Shown: in pieces, positions 8,809 through 17,682 of the stretch
Position numbering within the stretch: position 1 is the stretch's first letter
Layout of the letters: each line of letters opens with the position of its first letter
Source: Paenibacillus tianmuensis
GTDB lineage: Bacteria > Bacillota > Bacilli > Paenibacillales > NBRC-103111
Direction of reading: 5' to 3'
Assembly (NCBI RefSeq): GCF_900100345.1
Contig: NZ_FMTT01000003.1
Location: 48,811-112,810, forward strand
DNA: 64,000 bases
The notes under the pieces: model-generated
The model's input: only the letters and a program-made list of their open reading frames with translations
Told to the model about the DNA's origin: nothing
Databases searched by the model: none
Translations under genes and position numbers: made by a program

Positions 8809-9957
8809 ATGACAATTAAAGTGGGGATCGCAGGAGTGCGAGGACTTAGCTCCCTTCAGGGCTTCCAGAGTTGCCCCGATACGGAAGTTGTGGCGCTTTG
8901 CGATCTGGATGGAGAGTACCTTCAGGAAGCGGCGCGTGAGCATGGAATACAGCATACCTACCGAATTTTCGAAGACATGCTGGAATCGGACATCGATGCC
9001 GTAGTCATCTCTACCCCCATGCAGCTTCACGTACCGCAAACGATCGCAGCTTTGCAAGCAGGAAAGCACGTGTTTTGCGAAGTTACGGCGGGAGTTACGA
9101 TGGACGAATTGTGGTGGTTGAAGGAAGTTGTGGAGTCGTCTAACAGCGTGTATATGATGGCCGAAAACTATTGCTATATTCCGGAAAATCAGATGATCAC
9201 CAATATGGTGAAGAAAGGCTTGTTTGGTGAAGTCTACTTTGGCGAAGGGGAATATCTTCACGACGTTCGCAGTTTGGCTTACCAATTCAACCGCACGAAT
9301 GCAGCAGAGCAAACAGCACCGACTTGGCGCAAGTATTGGCAGTTGGGCAAGCGAGGGAATTTCTATCCGACACACAGCCTCGGGCCGGTCATGAAGTGGT
9401 TCGAAGGCGACCGGATTCGATCCGTTTCTTGCTATGGTTCAGGGTGGCATACGGATTCCCGCTTTCGCCAAGAAGATACGACAATTACGCTCTGCCAGAT
9501 GGAAAGCGGGAAGCTGATCAAGCTTCGCACCGATTGCATTTCGAAGCGGCCGCTCAATGTGAACTACACTCTGCAAGGAACGAAGGGATGCTTCGAAGCG
9601 CCGCGCGGTATGGGTGATCAGCATAAAGTGTGGCTGGAATCGATGGGAGGTGATCCCGCTTACAATAGGGAATGGCGCCCGCTGAGCGACTTCTATGACT
9701 ATTTGCCGGACCGCTACAAGAACGCAACGGAGGAGCAGAAGAATGCGAAACATTGGGGGAGTGATTATTTCATCATCGAGGATTTCGTAAATGCGGTTAA
9801 AGGGTTGGAGAAACCCGCCATTGATGTTTACGACGCCTGTGAATGGACGGCCGTAGCGCTGTTATCCGAGCTATCCGTTATGAACGGCGGAAGAGCGATG
9901 GAGATGCCCAACTTCCGGAAGAGCGGTTCGTATGCGGATCAAATTATTAAATTGTGA
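8809..9957 (+). CDS. Gfo/Idh/MocA-fold protein resembling GH109 NAD-dependent glycosidases
   Basis: 382 residues with an N-terminal Rossmann fold (KVGIAGVRGLSS) and a C-terminal alpha/beta domain. Ordinary Gfo/Idh/MocA dehydrogenases carry an EKP motif with a catalytic Lys. Here the site reads CEVTAGVTMDE (Glu91), so the Lys is absent. The pattern EV-x-A, an AENYCY stretch (Tyr121/123), GLFGEVYFGEGEYLHD and YPTHSLGPV (His189) match what I recall of family GH109 alpha-N-acetylgalactosaminidases, which hydrolyse glycosides through a transient NAD-linked oxidation. ATG 8809 is preferred over 8803 because the AGGGGTGG site is too close to 8803. No signal peptide is visible, so it would act on imported sugar. 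Confidence 0.75.
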   Translation: MTIKVGIAGVRGLSSLQGFQSCPDTEVVALCDLDGEYLQEAAREHGIQHTYRIFEDMLESDIDAVVISTPMQLHVPQTIAALQAGKHVFCEVTAGVTMDELWWLKEVVESSNSVYMMAENYCYIPENQMITNMVKKGLFGEVYFGEGEYLHDVRSLAYQFNRTNAAEQTAPTWRKYWQLGKRGNFYPTHSLGPVMKWFEGDRIRSVSCYGSGWHTDSRFRQEDTTITLCQMESGKLIKLRTDCISKRPLNVNYTLQGTKGCFEAPRGMGDQHKVWLESMGGDPAYNREWRPLSDFYDYLPDRYKNATEEQKNAKHWGSDYFIIEDFVNAVKGLEKPAIDVYDACEWTAVALLSELSVMNGGRAMEMPNFRKSGSYADQIIKL

Positions 9958-9987
9958 TTTGAGGGCAAGGGATACTTCAAGGGGGGG

Positions 9988-11703
9988 ATGACTTTGAAAC
10001 TGTGGAAACGAATGACGGGGATTGGCGTAGCGGCGCTGTTGCTGTTTGCGACGGCTTGTGGGGGCACGGGTTCGAATCTGGGAGCAAGCGGCGACGCTCC
10101 GACAGGAGAGCGAGCGTTATATACCATCAAGGTATTAGTCACTTCGACGGGGAATACGATCGTGAAGAGAAGTGATGAGACTCCGGTCGGGAAAGTCATT
10201 AAAGATAAATTCAACATCGTATTTGAATTCATTCCTTTTAGCGGCGATTATCGGGACAAGCTGAACATGATGCTTGCTTCCGGAGACTATCCGGAGATGC
10301 TGCGCGTAGAACGTCAGGATTTAGTAACCAAATATATCAATGCAGGCGCTGCGCTGCCGCTGGATGATTATTTGAAGGATGCCAAATATTTTAACGAGGC
10401 CAATAAGCCTTCCATTCCTTTCTGGCGGCTGCCGGCGAGCGACGGCAAATTGTACAAATGGGAAGCGAACGTACCACAGGATGTCAACAACTTTTGCGAA
10501 TGCAACGATATCGCCATTCGTAACGATATTCTCAAGGAACAAGGCTATCCGAAGCTGTTGAGCACGGATGACTATGTGGAATTCCTGAAGAAAGCGATCG
10601 CTGCGCATCCGACGACGAACGGCAAGAAAACGCTCGGGGTTGTCGCTCCTTTGGCGGAATCGTGGGGGATGGCTGGTATCATGCCCATTATGTATGAGAA
10701 AGGGGACAAGTATATCTCGGTCGGCAATGAAGGCGTTATCTTCAATATAAAGGACCAGAAATTTGAAGATATGCTTTTGAATGCGTATACAAAAGAATCG
10801 TACCAGTTTTTCAACAGATTGTATCGCGAAGGACTGCTCGACAACGAAAGCTTCACGGATACGCTCACCCAAGTGACGGAGAAAGTCAATTCCGGCCAAG
10901 CCTTAGGCTTCTATTATACGATGTGGATTAAAGATCAGGTCAATACATCGCTGGAAAAAGCGGGACATCCGGATCTCGGATATATCCAGCTTCCGATTCA
11001 GACGAACACGATGGTCAAGGAAGGTCAGAAGAAAAATCTTCGTTTGGAAACGGTGCGCCCGTACGACTCCATCATCATTACGAAGAACGCCAAGGATCCG
11101 AAGCGGATTTTCGAGCTGATCGATTGGTTCTCTTCCGAGGAAGGGCAGATCCTGCTTCAAGCCGGTGTAGAAGGGGTTCATTACAAGCGGGTCGACGGCA
11201 AACGGGTTCTGACGGACGAATTTAAAAAAGGATATCGGGAAGACCCGAATTACTTATCCAAGCAAGGCATCGGCGTCGGTATGTCGTTCCTGGGGTTAAG
11301 ACTTCTTACGGCGAAGGACAACCAGCCTTACAATCTCTTGAACGATACCGCGGCTTCCGACGAATTTTCCTTGACCAAGACGGTGGCAGACACTTACAAA
11401 ACGCTCGGATGGGCCAACTCGAAAGATTGGTTCAGGAAGAACGGTGTCCCTGCTCCGGGCGGATTGGCGAGCGGGATCATTATCGATCCTACCAGCTCCG
11501 AAGGAATGATTTCCCAGAAAATCGTCGAGCTTCGCGTCAAAAATTCGGCTAAACTGGTCATGGCCAAGTCCGAAGCAGAATTCGAACAGATTTGGCAAGA
11601 CTTGATGAAGCAATATCAGGTGCTGAATCCGCAGAAAGTCGTCGACAAGTACAACGAGATCTTCCAGCAGCAGCAAGCCAAAGTGAAAGAGTATACGAAA
11701 TAA
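9988..11703 (+). CDS. Extracellular solute-binding lipoprotein of a sugar ABC transporter
   Basis: 571 residues. A lipoprotein signal (KRMTGIGVAALLLFATAC) places the lipidated Cys at 24, followed by a Gly/Ser-rich tether. The mature part has the layout of LplA-type binding proteins of Paenibacillus (about 550 aa, larger than MalE). It delivers an oligosaccharide to the two permeases encoded next. It is followed by a 13 bp hairpin without a U-tract, a common way to keep binding-protein mRNA more abundant than permease mRNA. Confidence 0.92.
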   Translation: MTLKLWKRMTGIGVAALLLFATACGGTGSNLGASGDAPTGERALYTIKVLVTSTGNTIVKRSDETPVGKVIKDKFNIVFEFIPFSGDYRDKLNMMLASGDYPEMLRVERQDLVTKYINAGAALPLDDYLKDAKYFNEANKPSIPFWRLPASDGKLYKWEANVPQDVNNFCECNDIAIRNDILKEQGYPKLLSTDDYVEFLKKAIAAHPTTNGKKTLGVVAPLAESWGMAGIMPIMYEKGDKYISVGNEGVIFNIKDQKFEDMLLNAYTKESYQFFNRLYREGLLDNESFTDTLTQVTEKVNSGQALGFYYTMWIKDQVNTSLEKAGHPDLGYIQLPIQTNTMVKEGQKKNLRLETVRPYDSIIITKNAKDPKRIFELIDWFSSEEGQILLQAGVEGVHYKRVDGKRVLTDEFKKGYREDPNYLSKQGIGVGMSFLGLRLLTAKDNQPYNLLNDTAASDEFSLTKTVADTYKTLGWANSKDWFRKNGVPAPGGLASGIIIDPTSSEGMISQKIVELRVKNSAKLVMAKSEAEFEQIWQDLMKQYQVLNPQKVVDKYNEIFQQQQAKVKEYTK

Positions 11704-11709
11704 TCAAAC

Positions 11710-11746
11710 CATGGGGAATTTATATTCACCTTGTAAATTCCCCATG
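11710..11746 (+). promoter_or_regulatory. Intercistronic hairpin after the binding-protein gene
   Basis: CATGGGGAATTTA (11710-11722) and its perfect complement (11734-11746) form a 13 bp stem with an 11-base loop. No U-run follows, so it is more likely an mRNA-stabilising or partially terminating element than a full terminator. Confidence 0.7.
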
Positions 11747-11788
11747 TGCTCAAATTAAGCGTTTGTCAGGGGAGGAGGGCTCGCGCAG

Positions 11789-12754
11789 ATGGCGAAACAG
11801 GAAGCGGCGGTGATCGTCTCGGGAGCAGCACGACAATACCAAGCGACATGGGTAAAGAAAGTATTCAGGCAAAAATATTTGTTTCTAATGATCTCTCCGG
11901 CAGTTCTGTTAACTGTTCTCTTCCATTATGTACCGCTGTTCGGATGGCTGATCGCATTCAAGAATTATCAGGTGGGCATCAATCTGTGGAAAGCTCCATG
12001 GATCGGTCTTCAGCAGTTTAAAATGTTTTTCATGGAAAGCACGGATTATATTTATTTAATCCGCAATACGCTCGTTATGAACCTCTCGGTCATTATTTTA
12101 AACCTGACGGTTGCCTTGGTGTTCGCCATATTGTTAAATGAGGTACGTCAGAAGTGGTTCAAAAAAATCATTCAAACCGTCTCGTTCTTCCCATACTTCG
12201 TTTCGTGGGTAATCGTGTATGCGATTATTCATGCACTGTTAGGGAGTTCGACCGGGGCGATCAATGTGTCGCTGATCAAGCTTGGGATTCTCGAGCAAGG
12301 CATTAATGTACTTGGGGATAAAGCGTATTCATGGCTCCTCGTCATCTTTGTGCAAGGATGGAAGTATTTGGGGTACAATGCTGTTATCTATATTGCGGCA
12401 ATCACTTCCATTTCTGCCGATCAGTACGAAGCGGCCGACATGGACGGAGCGGGAAGATTCCAAAAAATATGGCATATTACGGTGCCGAATTTGATACCGA
12501 CGTTCATCATTTTGTTGATTCTCAACATTGGATGGGTACTCAATTCCGATTTCGATCTTTTCTACCTGTTCACGAATCCGACCAACTGGGAAACGATGGA
12601 GGTTCTGGACATGTATATTTATAAATTCGGCCTCAAACTCGGAAATTTCTCTTATGCGACGGCGGTTGGCATTATCAAGACGATTGTCAGTCTGATTGTG
12701 GTCATCGGGGCCAACCAGCTATCCAAGAAAATGACAGGCAAATCATTGCTGTAA
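11789..12754 (+). CDS. Sugar ABC transporter permease (LplB-like)
   Basis: 321 residues with six predicted membrane helices. The EAA cytoplasmic loop (YEAADMDGAGRFQKIWHITVPNLIP, about 212-236) docks an ATPase. It is the first of two CUT1-type permeases. No ATP-binding subunit is encoded nearby, as in the lpl/ytcQ/yteP systems of Bacilli that share MsmX. It is preceded by a GGGGAGGAG ribosome site and followed 13 bases later by the second permease. Confidence 0.93.
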   Translation: MAKQEAAVIVSGAARQYQATWVKKVFRQKYLFLMISPAVLLTVLFHYVPLFGWLIAFKNYQVGINLWKAPWIGLQQFKMFFMESTDYIYLIRNTLVMNLSVIILNLTVALVFAILLNEVRQKWFKKIIQTVSFFPYFVSWVIVYAIIHALLGSSTGAINVSLIKLGILEQGINVLGDKAYSWLLVIFVQGWKYLGYNAVIYIAAITSISADQYEAADMDGAGRFQKIWHITVPNLIPTFIILLILNIGWVLNSDFDLFYLFTNPTNWETMEVLDMYIYKFGLKLGNFSYATAVGIIKTIVSLIVVIGANQLSKKMTGKSLL

Positions 12755-12767
12755 AGGTGGGGCTGCC

Positions 12768-13649
12768 ATGGAAAATAGAACAACGTTCGACCGGCTCTTT
12801 GACGCTGGCAACTATGTATTGATGACCTTTGTCGGGATAATCATGTTTTTTCCTTTCCTGTATATCATCAGCTATTCGCTCAGCGAACCGAGCAAATTGC
12901 CCCAGGGATTGCTGGTATTGCCGGCAGGCTTCACGCTAGACGCCTACGCGCGGGCGTTTGAAGATCCGGCGATCTTCCATAGTATATTGATTTCTGTCGG
13001 AAGGACGATTCTCGGCCCGGTTGTCATGATTTTCGTAACGTCGATGGCGGCCTATTGTTTAACGAGAGACGATTTTATAGCGGTTCGCTTTTGGCGCAAG
13101 TTCTTTGTCTTTACGATGTATTTCTCCAGCGGGCTAATTCCGCTGTATGTTCTTATTGTTCAACTGAATCTTTCCAAGTCGTTTTGGGTATACATCGTCA
13201 CGACTGCTGTCAGCGTATTCAACATGATCCTGATCAAAACATTTATCGAAAGCTTGCCGGATTCGCTGGAAGAAGCGGCCGTCGTGGACGGAGCGAATGA
13301 TTTGACGGTATTTTGGCGAATTATTTTCCCGCTGTGTCTTCCCGTTCTTGCCGCGGTAGTTCTATTTTCGGCGGTCGGGCAATGGAATAGCTTTATCGAT
13401 ACGCAGTTGTATAATGCGATGAATCCCGAATTGTTCACGCTGCAGTACGTGCTCTACCAAACGCTTTCCAACGCGAATAACGCGACCCTGATGCAATCGG
13501 GGGCTTTGAACGCCAGCATGAACACGGTTACGCCGGAAAGCTTGAAGATGGCGATCACGATGATTACGGTACTGCCGATCATGTTGGTATATCCGTTCTT
13601 GCAGCGATATTTTATTTCCGGGATGCTGGTCGGTTCCGTCAAAGGGTAA
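12768..13649 (+). CDS. Sugar ABC transporter permease (YtcP/LplC-like)
   Basis: 293 residues with six membrane helices and the EAA motif LEEAAVVDGANDLTVFWRIIFPLC (about 166-189). It ends in YFISGMLVGSVKG, the conserved C-terminus of this permease group. It is the last gene of the uptake operon and is followed by a perfect 11 bp terminator hairpin. With the LplB-like subunit it forms the membrane channel for the sugar bound by the 9988 lipoprotein. Confidence 0.93.
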   Translation: MENRTTFDRLFDAGNYVLMTFVGIIMFFPFLYIISYSLSEPSKLPQGLLVLPAGFTLDAYARAFEDPAIFHSILISVGRTILGPVVMIFVTSMAAYCLTRDDFIAVRFWRKFFVFTMYFSSGLIPLYVLIVQLNLSKSFWVYIVTTAVSVFNMILIKTFIESLPDSLEEAAVVDGANDLTVFWRIIFPLCLPVLAAVVLFSAVGQWNSFIDTQLYNAMNPELFTLQYVLYQTLSNANNATLMQSGALNASMNTVTPESLKMAITMITVLPIMLVYPFLQRYFISGMLVGSVKG

Positions 13650-13684
13650 AGGCACGAGGAAGTGTTGGATAAAAAATCAATGAC

Positions 13685-13718
13685 AAACGAGCCTCGGAAT
13701 TGCTTCTGAGGCTCGTTT
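13685..13718. terminator. Bidirectional terminator
   Basis: AAACGAGCCTC (13685-13695) and GAGGCTCGTTT (13708-13718) form a perfect 11 bp stem with A and T flanks. It sits between the sugar permease operon and the converging MerR-GNAT-MFS-DUF418 operon. Confidence 0.8.
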
Positions 13719-13767
13719 AAAGTATGGGGCGAAGGCCCTCGTTGGCGTGCTGGCCGATTTATACGAC

Positions 13768-14847
13768 TCAACAAACTTTTCTCATGATCAGCTCAATTGG
13801 ACCTCTTGTCTTCCATTTGATCCACAGATTCGAAAAGACGATTGCGACTATGAAATAAGCGGTTCCATAGGCCATTGCAAAAGAAAGTCCGCCATTTTCT
13901 AAATAGCCTAAGGCCTGAAGCAGCCCTAATCCGATAACGATGTGCCCGATATAATGGGATAACGATAATTGTCCAGTGTTGATCACCGCCTGCGTCAGAG
14001 GGGAATTCTCAAATTTGTCGACCACATAAAGACAGATCGCAATAACAGCCACAGATGAACAAATTCCGGAGAGAACATATAGCATTGTGGGCGGCATCGG
14101 TTTAGTTCCAAAAAGATATTTTGCTACTCCAACATTTAGTTCAGCAGAGGTCCATTGGATTAGGAAGAAAGAAAGGGTTTCAAAAACAACCGTTCCCGAT
14201 AGCGAATATAGCAGTACCTTTGATCGGTTTTCCTTATCCAGCCAACGCTTTCTGCCAATCCACAAGCCGATGAGGAAGAAGCACAACCAAGGAAAGACAG
14301 GATGAAATCCGTTAAATAACAGATTGCGAGTGAACCCTTCGATCGTCCAAAAGCCCGAGTATTCCCTAAAACTTGAGTTCCAACCGTTGCCGTAATTAAA
14401 TATAACTAAAAATATTTGCGATGCTAACAGAACAATCGAGAACAGGCCGAGTATTTTATTGTCGGATACGGTGATCAAGACCGCAGCTACAAGCATGAAC
14501 ACGGCATAGTAATGCAAAATGTCGGCGCTCCAGCCCATTAGCAATAACAGCACGCCAGCTATAAACAGGAAAGCGGCTCTACGGTACAAGCTGTTCCGGC
14601 TTTGACGAATGAGCTCCTCGTTCATCGAAGTTCGGGCTTTCGAGGTCATTAATGACACCCCGATTCCTGCCAGCACGACAAACAAGGCGGATGATCTCCC
14701 TTCAAGCAAACCGGCAATCGATTGCAACCATGCCGGTCCGCCATTCTCTGCTTGCATGGCAAGCTTATAGTTCACGATAATCATGCCGAAGATCGCCAAT
14801 GCTCTCGCAAAATCCAGGGCGGTTATCCGCTTTTTCGATTGACTCAT
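13768..14847 (-). CDS. DUF418 family membrane protein with HGSNAT-like N-terminus
   Basis: 359 residues with about ten membrane helices. The opening RITALDFARALAIFGMIIVN resembles the heparan-alpha-glucosaminide N-acetyltransferase catalytic segment that precedes DUF418. The C-terminus (LWIKWKTRGPIELIMRK) matches the GPxE-x-LxR ending of DUF418 proteins. Function is unproven; transmembrane acyl transfer is plausible. It is the last gene of an operon led by the MerR gene at 17523, 39 bases after the MFS gene. Confidence 0.75.
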   Translation of the reverse strand: MSQSKKRITALDFARALAIFGMIIVNYKLAMQAENGGPAWLQSIAGLLEGRSSALFVVLAGIGVSLMTSKARTSMNEELIRQSRNSLYRRAAFLFIAGVLLLLMGWSADILHYYAVFMLVAAVLITVSDNKILGLFSIVLLASQIFLVIFNYGNGWNSSFREYSGFWTIEGFTRNLLFNGFHPVFPWLCFFLIGLWIGRKRWLDKENRSKVLLYSLSGTVVFETLSFFLIQWTSAELNVGVAKYLFGTKPMPPTMLYVLSGICSSVAVIAICLYVVDKFENSPLTQAVINTGQLSLSHYIGHIVIGLGLLQALGYLENGGLSFAMAYGTAYFIVAIVFSNLWIKWKTRGPIELIMRKVC

Positions 14848-14886
14848 ACGATATCATCCTTTTACGATTCGTGCTGTGAAGTAAAT

Positions 14887-16080
14887 TCATCGCGACTGCA
14901 TCCCCGCATTATTTTTCCACAATACCGCCATCACAAAAGCGGCGAACAGGACAACTGCGGCGAAAATATACGGTAAATTAATATTTACATCAAATAAAAT
15001 ACCGCCTAATGCAGGCCCAATAATAATTCCAAGACTTGTATATGTGGTACTCATCCCTGCGACAAATCCTTGCTCTTCCCCGGCCAATTTTGAAAGTAAT
15101 GATGTCACTGCGGGACGAAGTATATCGCAAGCAAAAAATACAATACTGGAAACGGCCAAAATGCTCCAATAACCACTGGAAAAAACAGAAGCAAGAATGA
15201 AAATTGCGGCAATCATAATCGTGGCATGAATCAGCTTCTTCTCGCCGAATTTATTTACCAGCTTCTCAAAGAACATCACTTGAGCCACCACACCCGATAT
15301 GGAACCTACTGTAATAATGACGGCAATATCTTTCGCATTGAAACCGAATTTCGAATCAACAAAAAGACTGAACAGCATTTCGTAGGCAGACAGTCCAAAA
15401 GATAATACAAAGACAATGATCAGGGGTACCAAATACAAAGGTTGAAATGATTTTTTAATCTCCGACAAAAAACTTCCATTTAATTTCTTTTGTCTATTTT
15501 CCATTCGTTTTTCTTTAGACAAAGGCTCTTGCAAAACAAGCAATGAAATGATAGTAGTAACCAAGGTGAATCCTGCGGCGAAGAAGAATGGTGCACGTAT
15601 CCCTAATTCAGCTATAAATCCGCCGATACCGGGACCGATGATGAACCCTAAACTTATCGCGGCAGCTTGATAGCCCATGATTTTAGGTCGCTCTTCCAAT
15701 GAAGTGTTATCCGCTATAAAAGCGGTAACTGCCGGAATAATGAAGGCATCGCTAATGCCCCCTAAAATTCTTGAAAGAAACAATACCCATACCTGATTGC
15801 CAATGGCAAATAACAGCTCCGAAAAAGAAAAAAGGAATAGCCCTAGTATAAGTATGTTTTTTCTGCCGATCGTATCTACCCAGATGCCGGCAATGGGAGA
15901 GAAGAGAAGCATGGCAAATGCAAAAGCGGAAATCAAGTATCCCATGACTTCACCGCTTAAATGCATTTCTTTTGCAAACGACGGCATGACGGGAGCAGCA
16001 AGGCCAACCCCTACATAGGCAATAAATAAATTCATCAAGACGACAGCTAAAGATATTTTTTCTTTCGTAAAAAGACGCAT
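14887..16080 (-). CDS. MFS transporter, 12-helix drug/H+ antiporter type
   Basis: 397 residues with 12 hydrophobic helices. Motif A is visible in the helix 2-3 loop (GIWVDTIGRKN), and a helix 5 stretch GFIIGPGIGGFIAE resembles motif C of antiporters. This suggests TetA/NorA-like efflux. It lies 20 bases after the GNAT gene in a MerR-controlled operon, so regulator, acetyltransferase and pump probably respond to one toxic compound. Confidence 0.88.
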   Translation of the reverse strand: MRLFTKEKISLAVVLMNLFIAYVGVGLAAPVMPSFAKEMHLSGEVMGYLISAFAFAMLLFSPIAGIWVDTIGRKNILILGLFLFSFSELLFAIGNQVWVLFLSRILGGISDAFIIPAVTAFIADNTSLEERPKIMGYQAAAISLGFIIGPGIGGFIAELGIRAPFFFAAGFTLVTTIISLLVLQEPLSKEKRMENRQKKLNGSFLSEIKKSFQPLYLVPLIIVFVLSFGLSAYEMLFSLFVDSKFGFNAKDIAVIITVGSISGVVAQVMFFEKLVNKFGEKKLIHATIMIAAIFILASVFSSGYWSILAVSSIVFFACDILRPAVTSLLSKLAGEEQGFVAGMSTTYTSLGIIIGPALGGILFDVNINLPYIFAAVVLFAAFVMAVLWKNNAGMQSR

Positions 16081-16100
16081 ATGTTTTCCTCATTACCTTA

Positions 16101-16727
16101 TCATTTTAATTTTAAAACCATATAATCCCATTTTGATTCATTGAACAAAAGACGCCGTACCAAGCTACTTTGTTGTAACTGAGTCTGGAATGACAGGAGC
16201 TCGTATAGGTGCTTGGCACGAGGGTTGCTGCCTACGACGTGCAAGCTCAGCGCATCCAGGCGCGGTTCCGTTTGTGCAAAATGCTTTGCCCACTGAAATA
16301 ACAGCTTTCCAACCCCCTTGCTTCGATGGTCCGGATGGACGACAACGTCTACAATATAACATTCTCCAGCCTGTGGTTTATGGTCTAATAAATGTAACCC
16401 GAGCAGCATTTTAAACAGGTTCCATTTTCCAAACCTATTGAAGCTCTTCCACGAAGGAAGCTCTTGCTTCTGTTTCATGTCAGATTCCGGCTTCCATTTG
16501 ATAGCTATCGTTCCGATAACTTCTCCCTCTTGCAGGGCGACCATTCTTCGACTTGCCGGTTCCGCGGGAAAATGGTCAAGAAGCTTTTCGAAAAAAAGAG
16601 CGAGATCGTCATCATTTCTGTTCGTCAATTTTTGAAATTTTCCGCGAAACCCGTGAACAAGCAATCGGCCGATCTGTGGATTATACTTGGCCTGCATAGG
16701 TTCAATTGTTATTGGCGCTACCGTCAT
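16101..16727 (-). CDS. GNAT-family N-acetyltransferase
   Basis: About 208 residues. The acetyl-CoA motif is VVVHPDHRSKGVGKLLFQWA, followed by SLHVVGSNPRAKHLYELLSF, the usual last strand-helix of GNAT enzymes. I choose the ATG at 16727 because AAAGGGGA sits eight bases upstream; an in-frame TTG at 16754 lacks such a site. The start lies inside the 3' end of the MerR gene (26-base overlap), which implies coupling. It may detoxify a compound exported by the next gene. The acceptor is unknown. Confidence 0.85.
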   Translation of the reverse strand: MTVAPITIEPMQAKYNPQIGRLLVHGFRGKFQKLTNRNDDDLALFFEKLLDHFPAEPASRRMVALQEGEVIGTIAIKWKPESDMKQKQELPSWKSFNRFGKWNLFKMLLGLHLLDHKPQAGECYIVDVVVHPDHRSKGVGKLLFQWAKHFAQTEPRLDALSLHVVGSNPRAKHLYELLSFQTQLQQSSLVRRLLFNESKWDYMVLKLK

Positions 16728-17523
16728 GTTCGATTCCCCTTTCGGAATTTGCAACCGGTTCGATCAAGGCTTGCAGCTCATAGTGCAGCCTGCTTTGGCT
16801 AAATAGGGATAAATAAGATTTTTCTATGAGGATCAGAGGTCCTGCTATGACATAAGACTGCGCAGCAGCGTAGTCGTAAAACTGTTTAATCATATGTTCA
16901 GACTCTTCTTCATCCACAAGGCTCTGTATGGAAAGGTAATCGCCTGCAGGCAAAGAGAAATCGCCAGGGGCTTGCGTTTCCAGGCATAAGGTAACGGTGC
17001 TCGAACCATCACTCGAACCATCATATAAATAATGAATGTCCGATTCGAACAAGTTCGGAACGCGCTTCGCCTGTCCGGTCAATCGTGTAGCATTCAGCTT
17101 CGTATGTGAATCCACTTCCATCCAACGTGTTAAATAAGTGGGTTCTCGCCGCTTGATTTGGTATTGATTGGGGTGCAGGCTAAAGCTTTGTTGTTCATTC
17201 AACACTTTTGTGATGAACTGATGAAGCTCTTGGAGTCGTTGCAACTCCGCATCCACTTCCCGCAGGGAATGATGAAGAAGCTGTCGATATTGATCCGCAG
17301 AGTAGGAAGTCATATACTCTTTTATGGAATGAACAGGTACCCCCAGCTTGCGAAGCAACAAAATATGCGCTAGTTGGTAAACTTGCTCGATGCCGTACAT
17401 TCTATACTGATTGTTATCTGTATAAGCAGGTTGAAGGACCCCTTTTTCTTCAAAATAACGAATTTGATGAACAGACACGTTCATCAGCTTAGCTAATTCA
17501 CTAATCGTAATTTCACTCTTCAT
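16702..17523 (-). CDS. MerR-family regulator
   Basis: About 273 residues from the ATG at 17523, which follows a TTGGGAGTG ribosome site; an upstream in-frame start at 17556 is less likely. The N-terminal MerR HTH (ITISELAKLMNVSVHQIRYFEEKG) is followed by a helical dimerisation region and a C-terminal domain with no clear family. It heads a four-gene operon (GNAT, MFS, DUF418). Its promoter has the 19 bp spacer and palindrome expected for self-activation. Confidence 0.88.
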   Translation of the reverse strand: MKSEITISELAKLMNVSVHQIRYFEEKGVLQPAYTDNNQYRMYGIEQVYQLAHILLLRKLGVPVHSIKEYMTSYSADQYRQLLHHSLREVDAELQRLQELHQFITKVLNEQQSFSLHPNQYQIKRREPTYLTRWMEVDSHTKLNATRLTGQAKRVPNLFESDIHYLYDGSSDGSSTVTLCLETQAPGDFSLPAGDYLSIQSLVDEEESEHMIKQFYDYAAAQSYVIAGPLILIEKSYLSLFSQSRLHYELQALIEPVANSERGIEHDGSANNN

Positions 17524-17560
17524 AAACTTCACTCCCAAGGATGAGGTTTGGAACATCTTA

Positions 17561-17591
17561 ACGATACACCTTAGGTCAGACCTAATGTCAA
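17561..17591 (-). promoter_or_regulatory. MerR-type promoter with 19 bp spacer and perfect palindrome
   Basis: On the minus strand TTGACA (17591-17586) and TATCGT (17566-17561) are 19 bases apart. The spacer contains the perfect palindrome TTAGGTC-A-GACCTAA (17571-17585), an exact MerR-family operator layout. Confidence 0.85.
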
Positions 17592-17617
17592 GCGTTTAAT
17601 TCCCAGGGCAACGAAAT

Positions 17618-17646
17618 AGAGGAGCTTGCTTAAGCGCAGCTCCTCT
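17618..17646 (-). terminator. Terminator of the quinone-reductase gene
   Basis: AGAGGAGCT (17618-17626) pairs with AGCTCCTCT (17638-17646). It lies 36 bases beyond the stop of the minus-strand oxidoreductase and before the MerR operon. The T-tract is weak. Confidence 0.55.
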
Positions 17647-17682
17647 AAGGTTTATATAATGTATATTGAGATCAGAAAGTAC

